From: Candidatus Bathyarchaeota archaeon
Lineage (GTDB): Archaea > Thermoproteota > Bathyarchaeia > Bathyarchaeales > SOJC01
Direction of reading: 5' to 3'
Assembly: GCA_020345645.1 (NCBI GenBank)
Contig: CP070765.1
Coordinates: forward strand, 903,372-935,910
Length of the DNA stretch: 32,539 bases
Of this stretch, positions 31,380 through 32,539 are shown piece after piece. Position 1 is the stretch's first letter. Each line of letters opens with the position of its first letter. Made by a program: the position numbers and the translations under genes. The notes under the pieces were generated by a model that was given only the letters and a program-made list of their open reading frames with translations, was not told where the DNA came from and searched no databases.

Positions 31380-32135
31380 TTAAGCATTTATAACATTCAT
31401 AACTTCGTGGAACCACTCGCTTGCTTCCCGATACTTTTCAAGCAGATCTTCTTCGTTTCTCACAAAACTGAGGTGTCTCAGTCTCTCTATCGTCTCTGTC
31501 TTGAGTTCGCGATGGATGTATCGCATTTTGAAATTATGGTGAAATGGATTTTCCTTGATCCGCAGGGCTTCGATTACAATTGCCAGGGTGATGGCATAAT
31601 AGAGATCTAACGCTTCAAGGTAGTTCCCTCTGTTAATCTCCTTTTGAACAAAGATATTGAACATACTGAATTTTGCACGTAATTTCTCAATTCTCTGTGC
31701 TATTTTTTTCCTGAGTCTAGATTTATCCACGTGAGGAATGACGATTTTCCCTCCTTTATTAAAGTGGAACACGGCGTTTCCATGTACTTCTGGTTCAAGA
31801 TACATCTCAGGGCTCTTGGGAGTCAGGATAGCTAGATCAACAATGTGGAATGCATCCGCATCTTCCAGTCTATAGAATGCTTGGAAAAGACGTAGTTGCT
31901 TAGGATGTTCCACTTCATACTTCTGTTTGATGCAGGACAGTTGTGCTAAGGTTTTCTCAACTGCACGGAATGTTCCATCGACTTGATCTTCTTCAGCAAC
32001 TATGTATAAGTCCATGTCGGACCACCGGTCCACTCGGTTAAACGCAATAGCCCCTCCCTCCCAAAAAGCGTAAACGAATTTCAAAGGCTTCAGACTTTTC
32101 ACTAGAGTATCTACAATTTCACTACGAGTTAACAT
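31380..32135 (-). CDS. Nucleotidyltransferase-fold protein (DNA polymerase beta superfamily)
   Basis: The 251-residue protein has the aspartate pair in WSDMDLYIV (Asp40, Asp42), preceded by FWEGGAIAFNRVDR in the place of the usual GS motif, with a further Asp in HIVDLAIL (near 118). The rest (about 140-251) is helical, like aminoglycoside nucleotidyltransferases. It may transfer a nucleotide to a small molecule or tRNA-like target; the substrate is unknown. The glycine-serine pair is Gly-Gly here. ATG 32135 has GGTGAT 8-9 nt upstream. It is paired with the glutamine amidotransferase gene. Confidence 0.72.
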   Translation of the reverse strand: MLTRSEIVDTLVKSLKPLKFVYAFWEGGAIAFNRVDRWSDMDLYIVAEEDQVDGTFRAVEKTLAQLSCIKQKYEVEHPKQLRLFQAFYRLEDADAFHIVDLAILTPKSPEMYLEPEVHGNAVFHFNKGGKIVIPHVDKSRLRKKIAQRIEKLRAKFSMFNIFVQKEINRGNYLEALDLYYAITLAIVIEALRIKENPFHHNFKMRYIHRELKTETIERLRHLSFVRNEEDLLEKYREASEWFHEVMNVINA

Positions 32136-32267
32136 TCCCTCTAATCACCTAGCATCCTCTGAAAGTGAATACATGACCCGAATTGCTCCCACGCAGTTCA
32201 ACTTCTTCAAGACTCGATGCATGACGTGGTCGTAACCACAATTACCAGAAGAAACCAATGATTGAAA

Positions 32268-32539
32268 TTATTGAAGATCGATGTTTTGACTAGGGAAGCC
32301 TATGTCTACGAGGAAAGTTCTCACTCGATCTCTATGATCTCCTTGAAGAATGATTTTATTGTTCTTGGCTGTTCCTCCACATGCACAAAACGCCTTCAGT
32401 TTCTTTGCAAGTTTACTGAGATCTTGGTCTTTATCGTCGATGCCTTCTATTACCGTCGTCGGCTTTCCCCACTTTCGTGTTTCCCGCCGTATCTTCACCC
32501 GCTGTTGTTCTTTGCTGATTTCCGTGCAGACACAGATGT
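32268..32539 (-). CDS. Translation initiation factor aIF1/SUI1 (5' end missing)
   Basis: The gene runs off the right edge. The last 90 codons are present: they read in frame to the window end and include ICVCTEISKEQQRVKI, then KWGKPTTVIEGID, KLKAFCACGGTAKNNKIILQ and GDHRDRVRTFLVDIGFP. These match aIF1/eIF1, which guides start-codon choice on the small subunit. A GTG at 32498 is inside the family domain and is not the start. About 10-15 residues are missing. The gap 32136-32267 holds only a small stem (GTGGT/ACCAC, 32226-32239) and no clear promoter. Confidence 0.93.
   Translation of the reverse strand, partial: ICVCTEISKEQQRVKIRRETRKWGKPTTVIEGIDDKDQDLSKLAKKLKAFCACGGTAKNNKIILQGDHRDRVRTFLVDIGFPSQNIDLQ

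Noticed and set aside
32226-32239. GTGGT-CGTA-ACCAC hairpin as terminator or small RNA
   Set aside because: Five base pairs with no following T tract on either strand; chance is likely.

Overview
The window is archaeal chromosome. It carries archaeal/eukaryotic-type information genes (Rpo11/RpoL, exosome Csl4, ribosomal protein L10e, diphthamide synthase Dph2, a METTL5-like methylase, aIF1/SUI1). TATA boxes lie about 25 nt before predicted transcript starts, leaders are short or nearly absent, and Shine-Dalgarno matches (GGAGGTGA, GGTGA) occur at genes inside transcripts. The gene mix (KaiC/RAD55-type proteins, TPR giants, a bactofilin-like protein, lipoyl-dependent 2-oxoacid dehydrogenase genes) suggests an uncultured TACK or Asgard archaeon, Bathyarchaeia- or Thorarchaeota-like. 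That placement is an inference. I see no insertion sequence, integrase, CRISPR array or rRNA.

Region 1 (1-7100). A bidirectional promoter near 177-201 serves a truncated DUF99 (endonuclease dU-like) gene and a small RNase III-fold gene. The latter converges on a tightly packed minus-strand operon: L10e, PEP synthase, Dph2, METTL5-like, a 41-codon small ORF, Csl4, RpoL. A dCMP deaminase gene follows with its own promoter.

Region 2 (7100-12100). A 1317-residue TPR-rich protein ends in a beta domain plus a RecA/KaiC-like domain without a P-loop. Next come tRNA-Leu(CAG) and a small four-helix membrane protein.

Region 3 (12000-17900). A CBS-pair protein precedes an E1alpha-E1beta-E2 operon of the acetoin/pyruvate dehydrogenase type. 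A perfect 10-bp inverted repeat straddles the operon's expected transcription start. Two tandem zinc-dependent dehydrogenases follow. No E3 gene is present.

Region 4 (17900-25100). CTP synthase, a flippase-like membrane protein, and a winged-helix protein carrying the same beta/P-loop-less KaiC module as the TPR giant. This converges on a normal KaiC-like ATPase. Then comes an intergenic region rich in dyads, a coupled 25-codon ORF and a bactofilin-like beta-helix protein with about twelve [DNS]-VGG repeats of about 17 residues. An ECF S component follows.

Region 5 (25100-32539). HypE-like AIR-synthase protein, a divergent glycosyltransferase/radical SAM pair, cysteine desulfurase, tRNA-Arg(UCG), tRNA-Ile(GAU), a PIG-L deacetylase, a glutamine amidotransferase/nucleotidyltransferase pair, and aIF1 cut by the window end.

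The least explained material is (i) the shared P-loop-less KaiC module on two different N-terminal platforms, (ii) the bactofilin-like locus with its coupled small ORF and stacked palindromes, and (iii) the operator-like repeat of the E1/E2 operon.
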